DNA from: Pseudomonadota bacterium
GTDB taxonomy: Bacteria > Pseudomonadota > Alphaproteobacteria > Sphingomonadales > Sphingomonadaceae
Assembly: GCA_023458055.1 (NCBI GenBank)
Contig: JAEXAW010000006.1
Coordinates: 1 to 64,000, forward strand
Length of the DNA stretch: 64,000 nucleotides
Direction of reading: 5' to 3'
Shown: positions 9,007-17,071 of the stretch, one piece after another
Position numbering within the stretch: the first letter of the stretch is position 1
How the letters are laid out: every line of letters starts with the position of its first letter
The notes under the pieces: generated by a model
Seen by the model: only the letters and a program-made list of their open reading frames with translations
Told to the model about the DNA's origin: nothing
Database searches by the model: none
Made by a program: the position numbers and the translations under genes

Positions 9007-10197
9007 CTATATATAGAACGCCAACTGATCCAGCGTTAGCAACGCCTGCAATGCTCTGGCCATAGTGTATTCGTCGCCCGCCACTCTGCCATGGCTGACA
9101 GCATGGCGAGAACCAGCAGTCCCGATGTCGTCCGGCTTGAAATCGGCGTAGGTGTAATCCTTGAGATACTGTCCAAATTCGACAGGGAAAAACAGAGTGT
9201 CCTTGCCGCCCGCTCTCTGCTCAGCCTGCTCGATCATGAAATGAGGAAGCTTGTTCGAACGATAAGGCCTTTCGCCATGAACCTGAAAATAAGCGTCTGA
9301 CATCACGCCTTCTATTTCGCTCAGGATGATCTTGATAACAGTGACGGGTTCGGAATTTTTGAATGCGTTGATCGCGGGCCGTAGGATCGTTTCCCTGTCC
9401 TTGAGATGCGACCGCTCCATCCAGCGCGAAAACATTCTCTCCAACCGAATTTCGTCGAATGCGGAAATGAGGTTTTGCTCCGCCTCATCAAGCGGGAAAT
9501 CGGCTTCGATCGTACCGAGAAGAACCCTGATTTCCACGATTCCCAATTCTAGAAATGGAAACCAGCCAGCTCCGACCATACCGCTGAAGGTCGGTTCATG
9601 CGCTAGGGATGCGTAAAGGTCTGCATAGCGCATACGCCGATAGAGTGTGCCGAGGGCACGCTTGGCTTCTTCTATAGCCAACTCTCCATCAGGATTGAAA
9701 TCGAAGTACAGGGCGAAGCGCCATCCCTCGCGTACAATAGCTAAGATGCGGTCTTTTGGCCCGACCTCAACGCGGGGAAACCAGAGCCCGGTAAGATCGG
9801 CAATATCATTCTCGAAAATTACTGTACCTGCCAAAATAGTGCCGGGTCGCTTAATGGCATGGTAGGTTGTCATCGCTGCGGTATCGACCCACAGCTCTCC
9901 CGAATGGTCAGGACGCAGCACCAGAAACACATTCTGAGCCCGGCTAAGGCGTGGATGGGCTCCAACTTGATTTGCAGCGTGCTCGATCACGCCAGCAATG
10001 TTGCCGATAATTTTTTGAAAAAGGTCTTGGTCGGACGTTAGAGCCATCCTTGTCCATATTTGGACATTTTGACCACGTTGCGCAGCTTCAGCGCTGACGC
10101 CCGCCAAATTTAGCTCTTTGAGAAGGATAGGTTCCCCAAGGTTGTCTATGTCCCCAACCCTCGGCGCGGGTCTATCTTTGGTCTCTAAATCGATCAT
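9007..10197 (-). CDS. Unknown protein with C-terminal HEPN-like Rx4H motif
   Basis: A 396-residue protein of no family I recognise. Near its C-terminus is SRHAVSHGRVAGDEY, an R-x4-H-G pattern like the catalytic motif of HEPN ribonucleases (commonly RN..xHG), followed by a hydrophobic helix ALQALLTLDQLAFYI, as in many HEPN domains. The N-terminal ~300 residues are mixed alpha/beta (for example VFLVLRPDHSGELWVD) with no catalytic motif I can name. It is encoded opposite to its neighbours. Given the surrounding defence genes, an RNA-cleaving abortive-infection role is plausible, but this rests on one short motif and the context. Confidence 0.6.
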   Translation of the reverse strand: MIDLETKDRPAPRVGDIDNLGEPILLKELNLAGVSAEAAQRGQNVQIWTRMALTSDQDLFQKIIGNIAGVIEHAANQVGAHPRLSRAQNVFLVLRPDHSGELWVDTAAMTTYHAIKRPGTILAGTVIFENDIADLTGLWFPRVEVGPKDRILAIVREGWRFALYFDFNPDGELAIEEAKRALGTLYRRMRYADLYASLAHEPTFSGMVGAGWFPFLELGIVEIRVLLGTIEADFPLDEAEQNLISAFDEIRLERMFSRWMERSHLKDRETILRPAINAFKNSEPVTVIKIILSEIEGVMSDAYFQVHGERPYRSNKLPHFMIEQAEQRAGGKDTLFFPVEFGQYLKDYTYADFKPDDIGTAGSRHAVSHGRVAGDEYTMARALQALLTLDQLAFYI

Positions 10198-10520
10198 CTT
10201 GCAAGTATATTCGCTGCAAAGTTAGCTGACCAGACATGTCTATTGCCCCCCCGGAACAGGGCCACTGAACTGATGCTCGATCAGCAAGCCTCTTCCAGCG
10301 CGTCCGGCACTCGCGTTTCGACAAGCATCCATCGCGCTGCATCTAATCCGCAGTGAATTAGCCGGTCGCGGACTTCGCCTCGGCTGATAGCCGGAATGGC
10401 TGGGCAGCTCATTCCCCCGAGTCTGGCCTCCAACGCGGGCAAGCGATGAATGTCGGCTGATGCCGACAGCCCATCTCGCGCCGGGGAATCTTGTGCGGCG
10501 CTTGTCTGGAAAACCGCTGC
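10198..10520. other. Intergenic region holding a gene remnant
   Basis: These 323 bp separate the HEPN-motif gene, whose start is at 10197, from the adenine methyltransferase. The only recognisable content is the 5'-truncated copy of the small 59-aa gene at 10274-10387. The start of the region is the promoter side of the minus-strand gene. Confidence 0.5.
10274..10387 (+). pseudogene. 5'-truncated remnant of the 59-aa small-protein gene
   Basis: Translated in the frame ending with TGA at 10385-10387, this stretch reads ARPALAFRQASIALHLIRSE and then LAGRGLRLG. It matches the C-terminal half of the intact protein at 8817-8996 (RPSLAFRQASSALRLIRDE, LARRGLAP). Upstream the frame is closed by a TGA at 10271-10273 and there is no start codon, so only the 3' half survives. 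The similarity indicates an old duplication or recombination inside the element. Confidence 0.7.
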
Positions 10521-11012
10521 ATGGCCACATTTTCAAGCCGCACTGTCGCCACCCGCGATGATTGGCAAACTCCCACGTCCATCATCTCAGCGCTCGGAGA
10601 TTTTGATTTGGACCCGTGCGCCAATATCGACAATCCAACGCGCTGCGCCGCGCGCGGCTTCACAGAAAAGCAAAATGGCCTGTCCCGTGCTTGGAAAGGC
10701 CGGGTCTGGCTCAATCCTCCCTATGGTGGGGAAGCGCCTGCCAAAATCTGGCTACTAAAAATGGCTCGGCACGGGAACGGCATTGCGCTTGTTCCTCCGC
10801 GTGTCGGTGCGCGGTGGTTTCATGAGATCGTGCTCTCAACCGCCGATGCGATCCTGTTTCTGAAAGGTCGTGTAGCGTTTATCGATCCGGCTGCGCAGAT
10901 GCCCGTGGCGGGCAACAATGCCGACAGCATTCTCATTGCTTATGGCCCGGATAACGTCTTGACTCTCGAACATTGCGGCCTCGAAGGTCGGCTGTGGCGG
11001 TTGCGGCGGTAG
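10521..11012 (+). CDS. Phage-type DNA N6-adenine methyltransferase
   Basis: A 163-residue Dam-like methyltransferase of the phage N-6-adenine-methyltransferase family. It transfers a methyl group from S-adenosylmethionine to adenine N6. Seen are the N-terminal DDWQTPTSI, DLDPCAN, the catalytic WLNPPYG (NPPY motif IV) and a C-terminal LFLKGRVAFIDPA, all in the usual order. Start chosen at ATG 10521; a TTG at 10491 would add ten residues. No cognate nuclease is adjacent, so it is an orphan, perhaps protecting element DNA against host enzymes. The recognition sequence cannot be read from the protein. Confidence 0.82.
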   Translation: MATFSSRTVATRDDWQTPTSIISALGDFDLDPCANIDNPTRCAARGFTEKQNGLSRAWKGRVWLNPPYGGEAPAKIWLLKMARHGNGIALVPPRVGARWFHEIVLSTADAILFLKGRVAFIDPAAQMPVAGNNADSILIAYGPDNVLTLEHCGLEGRLWRLRR

Positions 11013-11230
11013 GGCTTGGTCTTGACGACAAAAGGCGCAAGATCGAGCCTTTGGAAAACCGGTACGGCCCGAAGCGGGCAGTTTCTGCGTTAACGGTTGT
11101 CACCGATGGCGGAGGCTCCCGGAGCAAGCGCGCGTAGGACATGGTTCAACGGAGAAACGCCCGAGAATTTTTGGCAAAAATCGTTTCGAGACCGCATTGA
11201 TGGCAGAAAACGCCTGCGGTAGTATCTTTT

Positions 11231-12790
11231 ATGTTCTTTACTGTCATACCTCATGGTTCGCGCCTACCTACGAGCGCAAAAGACAAGGCCTTCCTCCTGA
11301 CCGATAATTGGGACGACTGGTTCAAATTCTCGACCATGTACGTCCTCTTTTACTATGATGCGGACGGCGAGCAGCATCGGATAGGCGAAGTCAAGATTGG
11401 CCAATTCGGTCTTACCTCCGAGCAACGCAGGCCGCCCATACCACAGGAATTCAACGCTCTGGACGAGACATTCTTCTCGCTTGGGCAAGATGACACTTAC
11501 TATGAGAACGCGAGCGAATTAGGCGAGGTCATTCGGCGGAAATTTTTTGAAGGCCTTCGCGATGTCGCGGTAGACAATGATCTTTTTGAACGCGCTCTTG
11601 ACGAAGATGTGATGGGCGTTTCGCTCCTCCGCTCTGTCAGCCGCTCATCCGTTCGCGGCCAGTTTCGCCGTATCGCCAACGGCGGTGTCCGTTTGACGAG
11701 CTACGCGTTCAGCTACGAGCCGCCCCGGCGGCGATCTGCCAAGCTCGACCCAGTGAAATTCAAGTTCAAGGTCAATCCGGATTCAAACCCTCCGACGAAC
11801 ATTCATGTGCTCATCGGCAGGAATGGTGTGGGTAAGACGCATCACCTGCAACTGATGACGCGGGCATTGGTCGAGCGTGACGCGGAGAACAGTGAAGTCG
11901 GCACATTCCGCAACGACGATAATCCGTTGGAGGATTTCGAAGAGAATCCGGAACCCATTTTCGAGAATATTGTCTCCGTCACGTTCAGCGCATTCGATCC
12001 GTTCGAGCCATTGCCCGTTCGTCAGAACAAATCCGAGGGCGTCCGTTATCAGTATATCGGTCTCAAGAAAACGTCAGCGGCATCGGACGGAGCGCCCAAG
12101 ACCCCCGGTATCCTGGGCCGCGAATTCGGCGCGAGCGTGAAGCTGGTAACAGGCCAACTTCCCAAGCTGGAGCGTTGGCGGAAAGCCCTCGCTGTCCTCG
12201 AAGCCGATCCGATATTCAGGGAAGCGAACATTGCAGCGCTGGCCGACCAAGATGACGAGGAGGAGGAGGTAAAAGGTGAAGCAGCAAAGGTGTTCGCCAA
12301 ACTGAGTTCCGGTCACAAAATCGTCCTTCTCACAATCACGCGGCTTGTTGAAACGGTGGAGGAAAAGACACTTGTATTACTTGATGAGCCAGAGGCGCAT
12401 CTACACCCGCCGCTGCTTTCAGCCTTCATTCGCGCATTGTCAGACCTGCTTTCCAACCGGAATGGGGTCGCGCTAATTGCAACACATTCCCCTGTGGTTT
12501 TACAGGAGGTGCCCAAGCGATGCGTCTGGAAATTGCGACGGTCGGGACGCGAAGTGGCAATCGAACGACCGGATATTCAAACTTTTGGCGAGAATGTCGG
12601 CATTCTGACTCGTGAGGTGTTTGGCCTCGAAGTTACCGATTCGGGCTTCCATCAGCTCCTAGCGCAAGCAGTCGAAACATCACCCGACTACGACGAGGTG
12701 CTGGAAAGTTTCGGCAGTCAGCTCGGCGCGGAAGCTCGCGCTATCGTGCAAGGGATGATCGCATCTAGTGAAGATGGCGGCGACGGCTAA
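11231..12790 (+). CDS. AAA/ABC-type ATPase of an ATPase-HNH defence pair (Septu PtuA-like)
   Basis: A 519-residue SMC/ABC-like ATPase. Walker A is GRNGVGKT at 196-203; Walker B with the D-loop is LVLLDEPEAHLHPP (about 379-392), followed by IATHSPVVLQEV. LSSGHKI just before serves as the signature-like motif. The first ~170 residues precede the Walker A as a separate domain I do not recognise; classical PtuA proteins have Walker A near the N-terminus. The stop codon overlaps the start of the HNH gene (TAATG), so the two are coupled. In Septu the ATPase senses or gates and PtuB cuts nucleic acid; the same division is inferred here. Confidence 0.82.
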   Translation: MFFTVIPHGSRLPTSAKDKAFLLTDNWDDWFKFSTMYVLFYYDADGEQHRIGEVKIGQFGLTSEQRRPPIPQEFNALDETFFSLGQDDTYYENASELGEVIRRKFFEGLRDVAVDNDLFERALDEDVMGVSLLRSVSRSSVRGQFRRIANGGVRLTSYAFSYEPPRRRSAKLDPVKFKFKVNPDSNPPTNIHVLIGRNGVGKTHHLQLMTRALVERDAENSEVGTFRNDDNPLEDFEENPEPIFENIVSVTFSAFDPFEPLPVRQNKSEGVRYQYIGLKKTSAASDGAPKTPGILGREFGASVKLVTGQLPKLERWRKALAVLEADPIFREANIAALADQDDEEEEVKGEAAKVFAKLSSGHKIVLLTITRLVETVEEKTLVLLDEPEAHLHPPLLSAFIRALSDLLSNRNGVALIATHSPVVLQEVPKRCVWKLRRSGREVAIERPDIQTFGENVGILTREVFGLEVTDSGFHQLLAQAVETSPDYDEVLESFGSQLGAEARAIVQGMIASSEDGGDG

Positions 12791-13629
12791 TGTGGCGCGT
12801 CGATAAACCAACGATCTCGGCGGAAGACGCCTTCGAAACCTGCATCAGCCGAATTCGGGATGCGGGTCTTAAGCAACGTATGAAAGATATAACCGATGCC
12901 GTGGTAGCATCGGCTGAGGCCTATGACACGGCGGCGGAGCAAGCGCAGTTGCATACGACAGCCGTTCATGCTGGCGTGAATGGGTCGGTGACGACCAAGG
13001 AGATGACGCGGCTTTACGATGGGCGGATGGCGGCGGCCAAGTCCCCGGGGCGAGGAATATATGACGCGCTGATTGCCTCGGCTGAGCATGGGCGATGCCC
13101 ATTTTGCGGCCATCGCGTTGTGTCCACCCTCGATCATGTTCTCCCCAAAGCGCATTACCCGGCCTTGGCGGTGGCACCTGACAATCTTGTGCCGTCATGC
13201 GCGGACTGCAACAAGACCAAGCACGATCAGCCTCTCGCCGATGAGGCAGAGCAATATATTCATCCCTATTACGATGAAATTGAAGGCGAACTATGGTTGC
13301 GGGCAGAGGTGCTTGAGACTGCGCCTGCATCGCTGCGGTTCTTTGTCGAACCGTTCGAGGGATGGCCGGACATCCTTGGCCAGCGGGTAGAAAATCATTT
13401 TACACGCCTTGGCCTCAGCAGGCTCTATTCCTCGCAAGCGGCTCAAGAGCTGGTGAGTATCAGATACCAGGTCTCTGCGCTGCATAATCGGTTAGGTGCC
13501 GAAGGGGTCAGGCGATTCCTTATCGAAAGCCACGCCTCCCGTGCCAATGCCCGGACAAACTCTTGGCAAACCGCATTCTATGCAGCCCTGTCCGAGAGCG
13601 ACTGGTACTGTGATGGAGGTTTTGCGTAG
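12790..13629 (+). CDS. HNH endonuclease partner (Septu PtuB-like)
   Basis: A 279-residue HNH nuclease. The zinc ligands and active site are clear: CPFC (103-106), LDHVLPKAHYP (H116 as the general base position), DNLVPSCADCNKTKHD (N132, C137, C140). The spacing and the phrase LPK..YP..A..P.NLVP.C..CNK.K are those of PtuB-type HNH proteins. About 100 N-terminal residues and 120 C-terminal residues flank the nuclease and may bind the ATPase. Translation is coupled to the upstream ATPase by a TAATG overlap. The pair is best read as an anti-phage system of the Septu class. Confidence 0.85.
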   Translation: MWRVDKPTISAEDAFETCISRIRDAGLKQRMKDITDAVVASAEAYDTAAEQAQLHTTAVHAGVNGSVTTKEMTRLYDGRMAAAKSPGRGIYDALIASAEHGRCPFCGHRVVSTLDHVLPKAHYPALAVAPDNLVPSCADCNKTKHDQPLADEAEQYIHPYYDEIEGELWLRAEVLETAPASLRFFVEPFEGWPDILGQRVENHFTRLGLSRLYSSQAAQELVSIRYQVSALHNRLGAEGVRRFLIESHASRANARTNSWQTAFYAALSESDWYCDGGFA

Positions 13630-13936
13630 ATAGTTGGCGCTTCCTTCGTCAGTCTGGGCGAAGACCGTGACATAAGTCAGGTGCAAGCCCGCATTGCGTC
13701 ACACGCTCAGCAATTCGCGCGGTAGAGAGCTTGGCCGCCAGTCACCTGCCTCCCCACCGCGGCCCATCCGGGGCGGCGCAATCCGCTGATTACAATGCTC
13801 CGTATCGAAATTGAGCGACGTGAACACTGCTTAAAAAATTCGGATTTTTCAGCTTGAAAATCGCTAAATTTCATACTTTTATTCAATAAAATACGTAACG
13901 CCGTTCGGCGGAGCGGGATATTATATGTGGGGAACA
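13630..13936. other. Intergenic, AT-rich toward the nuclease gene
   Basis: No gene is supported in these 307 bp. The last ~110 bp are AT-rich and likely carry the promoter of the following nuclease gene; TTGAAA at about 13854 with a TTTTAT 17 bp downstream is a possible -35/-10 pair. This is a reading by eye only. Confidence 0.4.
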
Positions 13937-15241
13937 ATGACCGAAAATGAAATAAGAGATTTTCTGTTGGATAATCACGCCAACAGTTTGCATTCCCTAA
14001 TTGTGGGAAGCCGCACTCCGCTTGCGTTGCCAAAAAACACCTTTCCCAGCATTGCTCAACTTCTCCAGCATAAGACTGAGCAAAAGATCAACAAGATGAT
14101 CGAAGATCTAGAATCTCTCCAGCTAGACGGTAAAGAGGTTCGCTTGGTTCGTGATGGCGATTCAATAACTAGAATTGACCTGCTTGGAAGCATAGGAGAA
14201 TCTGGCGATCTTGTTATCATCGAACTCAAAAAATCAGGACAAACCGAGCGCCAAGCGTTCACTGAACTTCTAGGCTACGCCAATCATTTTTGTACGCTGT
14301 TTCCACCATTATCAGAGTCCAGCCTCCAAACAATCTTGATTGCCCCCATGGAAGGAAGAGGTGTTCGGGACGCCTTGGCGCAGGAGCTAATTATCAATGA
14401 CAAAAACGTCATTGCTTTAATTCCGACAGTATCGAACGGAAGCGTGTCTCTGGAAGTTTATTATCCAACCGATATTTATTATCGGTGGATTGAAAACAAT
14501 GTCTTGAACGACGGTTCAATGACGGTGGTGACGGCATCTTTCCCGCTTATTGATGGCTGGATTGATGCAGGCGAACCCGGTGGGGAGCCGCCAAGCTATA
14601 CGCAAAACGCCTTTAAGACCATGACTGGACTAATCGCACAAAGGCTCGAATCTGCTGGATTACATGGATTTGTCTATGCCCGACAACACTGGGCGGAAGC
14701 CTGCCCAGCGTTTCCCAATCCGAATGCGCTGGTGATGTGTATCGTGAATCCTTTCAGTTCACGCCGCACTTCATCTCTTGATGGCGTAGTTTTCGGCGAG
14801 TCCCATCAAGCGCGATTGGACGCCGTTCAAGCGATTGCGGATCAAGTGTCAAGCAACGAATATTGGCTAGATAATTTGCACTCTGCCTTCATGGGCCAAG
14901 CAATTCGGATCATGCAGGAATCATTCGATGAATTCTTCATGAGTCGGAATGGCACCGCTATCAGTCCCGAGATTAGCCTGCCGGATTGGTGGGGATTCAA
15001 AACGAGCATGATAGAAGCTGTGATCTGTCACAATATGCACATTAGATTAACTGGTATTCTACGAACGATATTTAACGATTACATTGCACACTGCTATAAG
15101 AACGGCATGGACGATATTTACTTCTCAGACGATCTTCCGAAATTTGGCTACATCGCACACGATCACTTTTTGGCTGTCTGGGAAATTTTAAGCGGTCTGT
15201 CTTGGACGCCGGAATATTCGGATGATGACGCTCACAACTAG
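13937..15241 (+). CDS. PD-(D/E)XK nuclease-fold protein, stand-alone
   Basis: A 434-residue protein whose N-terminal third carries a PD-(D/E)XK core: RIDLLG (D81), then GDLVIIELKKSGQ (E96-x-K98), followed by a helix with a conserved-looking Gln/Glu (RQAFTELLGYANHF). The rest, including a C-terminal helical region rich in aromatic residues, is unrecognised. ATG 13937 is preferred over 13925 because GGGGA lies six bases before it. No methylase or ATPase is fused or directly coupled, so it is not a classical restriction enzyme. It is more AT-rich than the mob genes. Its place between two defence systems suggests a defence nuclease; the target is unknown. Confidence 0.6.
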   Translation: MTENEIRDFLLDNHANSLHSLIVGSRTPLALPKNTFPSIAQLLQHKTEQKINKMIEDLESLQLDGKEVRLVRDGDSITRIDLLGSIGESGDLVIIELKKSGQTERQAFTELLGYANHFCTLFPPLSESSLQTILIAPMEGRGVRDALAQELIINDKNVIALIPTVSNGSVSLEVYYPTDIYYRWIENNVLNDGSMTVVTASFPLIDGWIDAGEPGGEPPSYTQNAFKTMTGLIAQRLESAGLHGFVYARQHWAEACPAFPNPNALVMCIVNPFSSRRTSSLDGVVFGESHQARLDAVQAIADQVSSNEYWLDNLHSAFMGQAIRIMQESFDEFFMSRNGTAISPEISLPDWWGFKTSMIEAVICHNMHIRLTGILRTIFNDYIAHCYKNGMDDIYFSDDLPKFGYIAHDHFLAVWEILSGLSWTPEYSDDDAHN

Positions 15242-15362
15242 ACAATACAGTCATCTGCCGGATCAGCCCAATCGATCCAATCCTTCGCCCTTGCAAAAAG
15301 AACATAATTAGAACATTATAACGGACAACATCTGCCACCCCCTTGTTCGCTGGGTCATATTC

Positions 15363-15375
15363 TGCCAGTATGGCA
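15363..15375. promoter_or_regulatory. Candidate operator before the cytosine methyltransferase
   Basis: TGCCA-GTA-TGGCA, a perfect 5-bp inverted repeat, ends 14 bp before the methyltransferase ATG. The methyltransferase carries its own N-terminal helix-turn-helix, and related m5C methyltransferases bind such sites to limit their own expression. The assignment is inferred from position and symmetry. Confidence 0.4.
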
Positions 15376-15389
15376 AAAAAGGACCCAGC

Positions 15390-16616
15390 ATGAGCCAGAA
15401 CGAATTTTCCCTTCTTAAACTACAATCCGGCCTGAGCACCAAGGAACTGGCAAAGGTGCTCGGCTACAGCCAGTCGAACATTTACCGCTGGGAACGCGGA
15501 GAAGAGGTCCCCAGAGCATCTGCGCTCCAGGCCCTGCGCGCCCTCATCGGCAAAGGTGATGATTCCGCGTCGAGCCATTTCACCTTTATCGACCTTTTTG
15601 CAGGGATTGGAGGCCTGCGACGCGGCTTTGATGCCATTGGGGGACACTGCGTGTTTACCTCGGAATGGAACAAGTTCGCCCAGCAAACCTACGCCGCGAA
15701 CTTCCGCGACAATCGGGAAATCGAAGGCGATATTACCACGATCTGCACCGATGATATTCCCGACCATGATGTGCTTGTGGCCGGATTTCCGTGCCAGCCT
15801 TTTTCGATTGCAGGTGTCTCCAAGAAGAATTCCCTTGGCCGCAATCATGGCTTTGCCTGCGAAGCCCAGGGCACTCTGTTTTTCGACGTCGCCCGTATCC
15901 TGAAAGATAAGCGCCCCGCCGCTTTCCTGCTGGAAAACGTCAAAAATTTGCAGAGCCACGATAAAGGGCGCACGTTCGACGTGATCCTTCGGACGCTAAC
16001 CGAAGAACTGGGATATAAGGTGTTTCATCGCGTGATCGACGCGAAGCATTTCCTGCCCCAGCATCGCGAACGTATCGTCATTGTCGGTTTCCGCGAAGAT
16101 GTCCCATTTAGCTGGGACGATCTCAAATTGCCCGAAAAAGGCTCGTTCCGCCTGCGGGACATTCTGCATCCCGAAGATGGATCGGAAAAAGTCGAGGAAC
16201 CGTACACCGTTCGCCCGAACGGGGCTGTCAATGATAAGTATACACTCACAGCGAAGCTGTGGCAGTATCTCAAGGATTATGCCGCGAAGCATAAGGCAGC
16301 CGGTAACGGCTTCGGTTATGGCCTCGTGACGCCTGACGATGTAGCTCGGACCCTTTCTGCGCGCTACTACAAGGACGGCTCCGAAATTCTGGTTAGCCGT
16401 GGGAGCCGAAAGAATCCGCGCCGCCTCACACCGCGCGAGTGCGCGCGGCTGATGGGCTACCCGGACGATTTCAAAATCCCGGTATCTGATACGCAGGCAT
16501 ATAAACAGTTTGGCAATTCGGTTGCCGTGCCGGTCTTCTGTGAGGTTGCCCGCATTATGCAACCTCACATTCAGGCGATTATCGAAGCATCCCAGCGCCG
16601 GAAAAAGGCGGCCTGA
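15390..16616 (+). CDS. DNA (cytosine-5)-methyltransferase, Dcm/M.EcoRII-like, with HTH
   Basis: A 408-residue m5C methyltransferase. Residues about 10-45 form an XRE-type helix-turn-helix (LSTKELAKVLGYSQSNIYRW), then motif I FIDLFAGIGG (66-75), motif IV GFPCQPFS with catalytic C135, motif VI ENVKNL (182-187), motif VIII QHRERIVIVGF, the target-recognition region, and motifs IX-X (RLTPRECARLMGYP, FGNSVAVPVFCEVA). The overall form is that of Dcm and M.EcoRII. It heads a same-strand cluster with vsr and an MvaI/BcnI-like nuclease, so CCWGG is the predicted target; this is inference. The helix-turn-helix probably represses its own promoter. Confidence 0.9.
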   Translation: MSQNEFSLLKLQSGLSTKELAKVLGYSQSNIYRWERGEEVPRASALQALRALIGKGDDSASSHFTFIDLFAGIGGLRRGFDAIGGHCVFTSEWNKFAQQTYAANFRDNREIEGDITTICTDDIPDHDVLVAGFPCQPFSIAGVSKKNSLGRNHGFACEAQGTLFFDVARILKDKRPAAFLLENVKNLQSHDKGRTFDVILRTLTEELGYKVFHRVIDAKHFLPQHRERIVIVGFREDVPFSWDDLKLPEKGSFRLRDILHPEDGSEKVEEPYTVRPNGAVNDKYTLTAKLWQYLKDYAAKHKAAGNGFGYGLVTPDDVARTLSARYYKDGSEILVSRGSRKNPRRLTPRECARLMGYPDDFKIPVSDTQAYKQFGNSVAVPVFCEVARIMQPHIQAIIEASQRRKKAA

Positions 16617-16657
16617 AACTGGCTGACGTTCACGATACGCCAACCAGAAGCCGGAAT

Positions 16658-17071
16658 ATGGCTGCCATCAAAGGCAGCCATACCAAGCCTGAACTTGCGG
16701 TGAGAAAGGCTCTCCATGCAGCGGGCCTTCGCTTTCGACTTCATGCGAAGGACTTGCCCGGAAAGCCCGATCTGGTCTTTCCCCGCTACAAAGCCGTTCT
16801 CTTCGTGAACGGCTGCTTCTGGCACCAGCATGATTGTCATCTTTTTAAATGGCCAGCGACTCGTGAGGAATTCTGGCGCGAAAAAATCGGGCGAAACGTC
16901 GTCAATGACCGTCGAGCCATCAAGAACTTGCAACAAGATGGCTGGCGGGTCGCCATGATATGGGAGTGCGCCCTGAAAGGCCGGACCCGGCTTGACCCCT
17001 CAGAGACTATGCAACTCCTTGTATCCTGGATAAAATCTGATTCCGAAACGATTATAATCAGGGGGCATTAA
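16658..17071 (+). CDS. vsr: Very short patch repair endonuclease (Vsr)
   Basis: A 137-residue Vsr from ATG 16658. Vsr nicks beside T:G mismatches that arise when 5-methylcytosine deaminates within the methylase site, directing repair back to C:G. Recognised: GSHTKPELAVRKALH, FRLHAKDLPGKPDLVFP (metal-binding Asp), VNGCFWHQHDC, and EFWREKIGRNVVND. Homology to Vsr N-termini continues upstream of the ATG (ADVHDTPTRSRN) as far as a CTG at 16619, 3 nt after the methyltransferase stop, so the real start may be that CTG. It sits between its matching methylase and nuclease. Confidence 0.9.
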   Translation: MAAIKGSHTKPELAVRKALHAAGLRFRLHAKDLPGKPDLVFPRYKAVLFVNGCFWHQHDCHLFKWPATREEFWREKIGRNVVNDRRAIKNLQQDGWRVAMIWECALKGRTRLDPSETMQLLVSWIKSDSETIIIRGH

